Program-made: the position numbers and the translations under genes
Shown here: positions 61,076 to 64,000 of the stretch, piece after piece
How the letters are laid out: the number at the start of each line of letters is the position of its first letter
Numbering within the stretch: the stretch's first letter is position 1
Assembly: GCF_000499845.2 (NCBI RefSeq)
Contig: NC_023749.2
Span: 23,126,878 to 23,190,877, forward strand
Reading direction: 5' to 3'
Length of the DNA: 64,000 bases
Source of the DNA: Phaseolus vulgaris
Lineage: Eukaryota > Streptophyta > Magnoliopsida > Fabales > Fabaceae
Notes under the pieces: generated by a model
What the model saw: the letters and a program-made list of their open reading frames with translations, nothing else
Told to the model about the DNA's origin: nothing
Databases searched by the model: none

Positions 61076-62007
61076 TGTACCGCCCAGGTAGTCGAAATTG
61101 ATGACGTGGCCGCAAGCAATAGTATAGGCGTGTTGAACGGGACGCCTGGCTGGCAGAAGGGAAGGACATCGTGGGGTTCGTGTGATCGCCAGTCGTTAAG
61201 TTGGCGTGCCCCGATCTCTAGCATACCTAAACCGGCGGTCACCAAGTTTGTGTTGTAGTCGCCGGGTGTGAACCCAGGTGACAAGGCGATCGGAGATCGC
61301 CGAGAGGAGGACATCGCCGAAGGATCAGGAAAGCTTGTTCCAGGCTTTCGGAGCAAAGGATGAAGTCGTCAGATAGTCGTTTCTCAGCTGGCCAGAGGTT
61401 GAGGTCGGGGGATAGCTTACCCGAGCATGCACAGTGAAGTAAGTAAAGTAGAGTATAATGGCGGCCGGCGAGACCACAGGGAAGGTGTGCATGAAGACAC
61501 CCGTACTCGCCACGCAAGAAGAGATCGCGCTCCAAGGCAGCTACACGCTGAGTTGCTTCCTGCATAAGTAACTTAGTCGAACAGCCTGAAGAGTAAGAGG
61601 TGACGCTCAAGTCAAGAATGCTCCAGATGGTGACACGTGTACAGCTGGATGCGAGCCACGTGTCCAGATGTGTAACTGTCAGGAGAGAGAAAGCGCATAG
61701 GTATATAAGGGATCCTAACGAACTTCTAGGGTACGCGCGTCTTAGAATACTTCTTTTGCGCTTGCGAGAACTTGAGTACGCTGAGAGAGAACATTGCACA
61801 GTTCCTGAAGTTCTTACTTTTCTCTTAGTATTTTGGTGGTTCAGTCGCTGACTTGGGCGTCGGAGCACGATCAGCTGTAGCGGCGCTGTTCTGTCTTTTG
61901 CAGGTTGTTGAGGTGAATCAAGGCGATGGACGGAAGCTAGCACGGCGCAAAGTCGATCCAGATTTGACGAGGCAAGGCTCTTGCGTTCTGGTCAACAGGT
62001 AGGATCA
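61076..62007 (+). repeat. Solo LTR J of the A/B/C Tat family (932 bp)
   Basis: TGTACCGCCCAGG ... CAGGTAGGATCA, flanked by AAATT (61071-61075) and AAATC (62008-62012), a duplication with one change. TATATAAG at 61702-61709. It is longer than the A, B and C LTRs because of extra sequence around 61320-61455. Internal region lost by LTR recombination. Confidence 0.93.
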
Positions 62008-64000
62008 AAATCTAAAGGAGTAAGAGGGTTAAAGCCATATACAACTTCAAATGGGAAAATATTAGTAGTCTTGTGAACTACTCTATTGTATGCAAACTCA
62101 ATATGGGGAAGATACTCATCCCAAGATTTGTGGCTACCCCTTATGACCGCCCTGAGCATAATAGAAAGAGATCTATTGACTACTTCCGTTTGTCCATCCG
62201 TTTGAGGATGAAAAGATGTGGAAAATGAAAGTTTAGTGCCAGGTCTTTCCCAAAGAGTTTTCCAAAAATGGCTTATGAACTTTGGATCTCTATATGATAC
62301 TATGCTTCTAGGTAATCCATGAACTCTTACCACTTCTCTAAAGAAGAGTTTGGAAACATTTTGAGCATCATCCACCTTGTGGCATAGAATGAAATGTGCC
62401 ATTTTGCTAAAATGGTCCACAACCACAAAAATGGAGTCTAAACCTCTTGTTGTCCTAGGGAGTCCTAGAATAAAATCCATGTTAAAATCTTCCCATGGAG
62501 CACTTGCAATCGGTAGAAGAGTATAGAGTCCATGAGGCATTGTTTTAGATTTAGCTTTTAGACATGAAATGCATCTAAAACAATGTCTTTGAGCATCTCG
62601 TCTCATGTGAGGCCAAAAGAATTTTCCTTTTAAGAGATCAAGAGTTTTATCAACTCCAAAGTGGCCCATGAGACTTCCTTCATGAGATTCCTTTACAAGA
62701 AGTTTTCTATGTGTGCCTTGAGGTATACATAGTTTTCCTTCTATAAAAAGATACCCCTTAGACACATAAAATCCTTCTTGTGCTCTATGTTCACACTTAG
62801 CAAAGAGGGATGCAAAATCTTGATCTTCTTTGTATAGTTCTCTTATGTTGTCAAATCCAAGAATTTGGGCTCCAAGTTTTGAAAATAGCACATGTCTCCT
62901 TGAGAGAGCATCGACCACTATATTTGTATTACCCTTCTTGTATTTGATGACATAAGGAAATTGTTCAAGAAATTTCATCCATTTTGCATGGCGTTTGTCC
63001 AACTTATGTTGACCTTTCAAATATTTCAAAGACTCATGATCACCATGAATGACAAATTCTTTAGAAACTAGATAGTGTTCCCAAGTCTTTAAGGCCCTCA
63101 CAAGTGCATAAAGCACTTTGTCATAGGTGGGATAGTTAAAGGTGGCTCCATGAAGTTTTTCACTAAAATAAGCAATAGGATGCCCACCTTGTAACAAAAC
63201 CGCACCTATGCCAACTCCCGATGCATCACACTCTAGCTCAAAAGTTTTTGCAAAATTTGGTAACGCTAGAATGGGTGCATTAGTGAGTTGAGCTTTTAGC
63301 CTCTTGAAGGCTTGTTCATGTTTCTCATTCCAACAAAATGGAGTGTCCTTCTTCACTAACTCATTGAGTGGTGAAGCTAGACTTAAGAAGTAAGGAACAA
63401 AATGTCTATAAAACTTGCCAAACCATGAAAGCTCCTAACATCTCCTACATTTTGTGGTGTTGGCCATTCTTGGATGGCTTTGATTTTCTCGGGGTCAACA
63501 TGTACCCCATTTTTGTTAACTACAAAACCCAAAAACACTACACAATCAACACAAAAAGTACATTTGTCACTATTAGCAAACAAATTATTAACTCTAAGCA
63601 CTAAGAGAACTTCCCTAAGGTGTCTTAGGTGGTTTTCTAGGCTTTGACTATAGACTAAGATATCATCAAAATAAACTACTACATATTTACCTATACAATC
63701 CCTAAGACATGATTTATGAGCCTCATGAAAGTGCTAGGTGCATTAGTGAGACCAAAAGGCATCACCAACCACTCATATTGTCCAATTTTGGTTTTAAAAG
63801 CAGTTTTCCACTCATCACCCTCTTTGATTCGAATTTGGTGATATCCACTTTTAAGATCAATTTTGGAAAATATGATGGACTCATGCAACTCATCAAGCAT
63901 ATCGTCTAGTCTTGGGATTAGATACTTATACTTGATGGTGATGTTATTGATGGCTCTACAATCACAACACATTCTCCACTTGCCATCTTTTTTTGGCACC
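62008..64000 (-). pseudogene. Element I pol: RT (partial), RNase H and integrase, frameshifted
   Basis: From the right edge: RT with KWRMCCDC, the [13 protein letters not shown] segment that H lacks, and YFDD near 63660-63675. 1-base deletions near 63707 and 63413 shift the frame. From about 63356 a long open stretch holds RNase H ([17 protein letters not shown]) and integrase (CISCLK finger, [16 protein letters not shown]). The second catalytic Asp is lost (SYRDPKF for SDRDPKF of H). Dead copy. The start of the element is beyond 64000. Confidence 0.87.

Larger units (their letters stand above)
52474..64000 (-). mobile_element. Element I: minus-strand gypsy element, interrupted by H and J, runs off right edge
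   Basis: 3' LTR 52474-53056, purine tract, then pol segments 53057-53198, 60798-61075 and 62008-64000. Its protein aligns with H at every step but carries several frameshifts, so it is the older copy. H is inserted with ATTGT duplication; J with AAATT/AAATC. Confidence 0.9.

Overview
This window is plant nuclear DNA made almost entirely of LTR retrotransposons. I found no host gene, rRNA, tRNA gene or CRISPR array. A plant is indicated by tRNA-Met-type primer sites (TGGTATCAGAGC and variants), by Ty3/gypsy polyproteins of the plant Tat lineage with a second RNase H domain, and by ORFs resembling the plant-only 'putative gypsy type transposon' and 'putative plant transposon protein' families. 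A eudicot, perhaps a legume, is my guess from the repeat style and is not proven.

Layout, with elements lettered for reference. A (1-9419, +) is the 3' three quarters of a Tat element. 9420-9720 is unassigned AT-rich DNA. G (9721-52423, -) is one old element whose two LTRs lie 41 kb apart and share the target duplication CCTAC; everything between them is nested in it. Inside G are X (12504-15764, -, LTR plus plant-transposon-protein ORF), K (14600-15513, -, solo Tat LTR inside X), E (15770-17233 and 35055-35303, +), B (17234-35049, +, Tat element inside E), F (23212-28751, +, non-autonomous gag-only element inside the B integrase), D (35304-36325 and 48325-50331, +, second Tat family inside E) and C (36326-48319, +, complete intact Tat element inside the D LTR). 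50332-50756 is a 26-bp repeat array plus AT-rich filler. 50757-52423 is the G leader and 5' LTR. I (52474 to beyond 64000, -) is interrupted by H (53199-60792, -, complete) and by J (61076-62007, +, solo Tat LTR). Nesting reaches five levels (G>X>E>B>F and G>X>E>D>C). LTR divergence counted by eye falls from the outermost to the innermost elements.

Tat elements A, B and C share one design. A sense gag-pol is followed by a conserved hairpin and AATAAA, then a hairpin-forming tandem repeat array, then a convergent gene on the opposite strand. That antisense gene has a GT-AG intron of 177-179 bp joining two coding exons in frame in all three copies, and a probable second intron of 232-233 bp just before its ATG. 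It is fully open only in C (about 818 residues); A has one nonsense codon and B has three. It is the most interesting system here.

Elements E, F, G, H and I have TGATGG...CCATCA LTRs and, where visible, tRNA-Met-like primer sites. E and H are one family. F has only gag but keeps the leader block found just before gag in E and H, so it probably moves with their machinery. The H pol frame runs about 93 codons into its own 3' LTR, as known for CRM-type centromeric chromoviruses, so a centromeric or pericentromeric position is possible but unproven.
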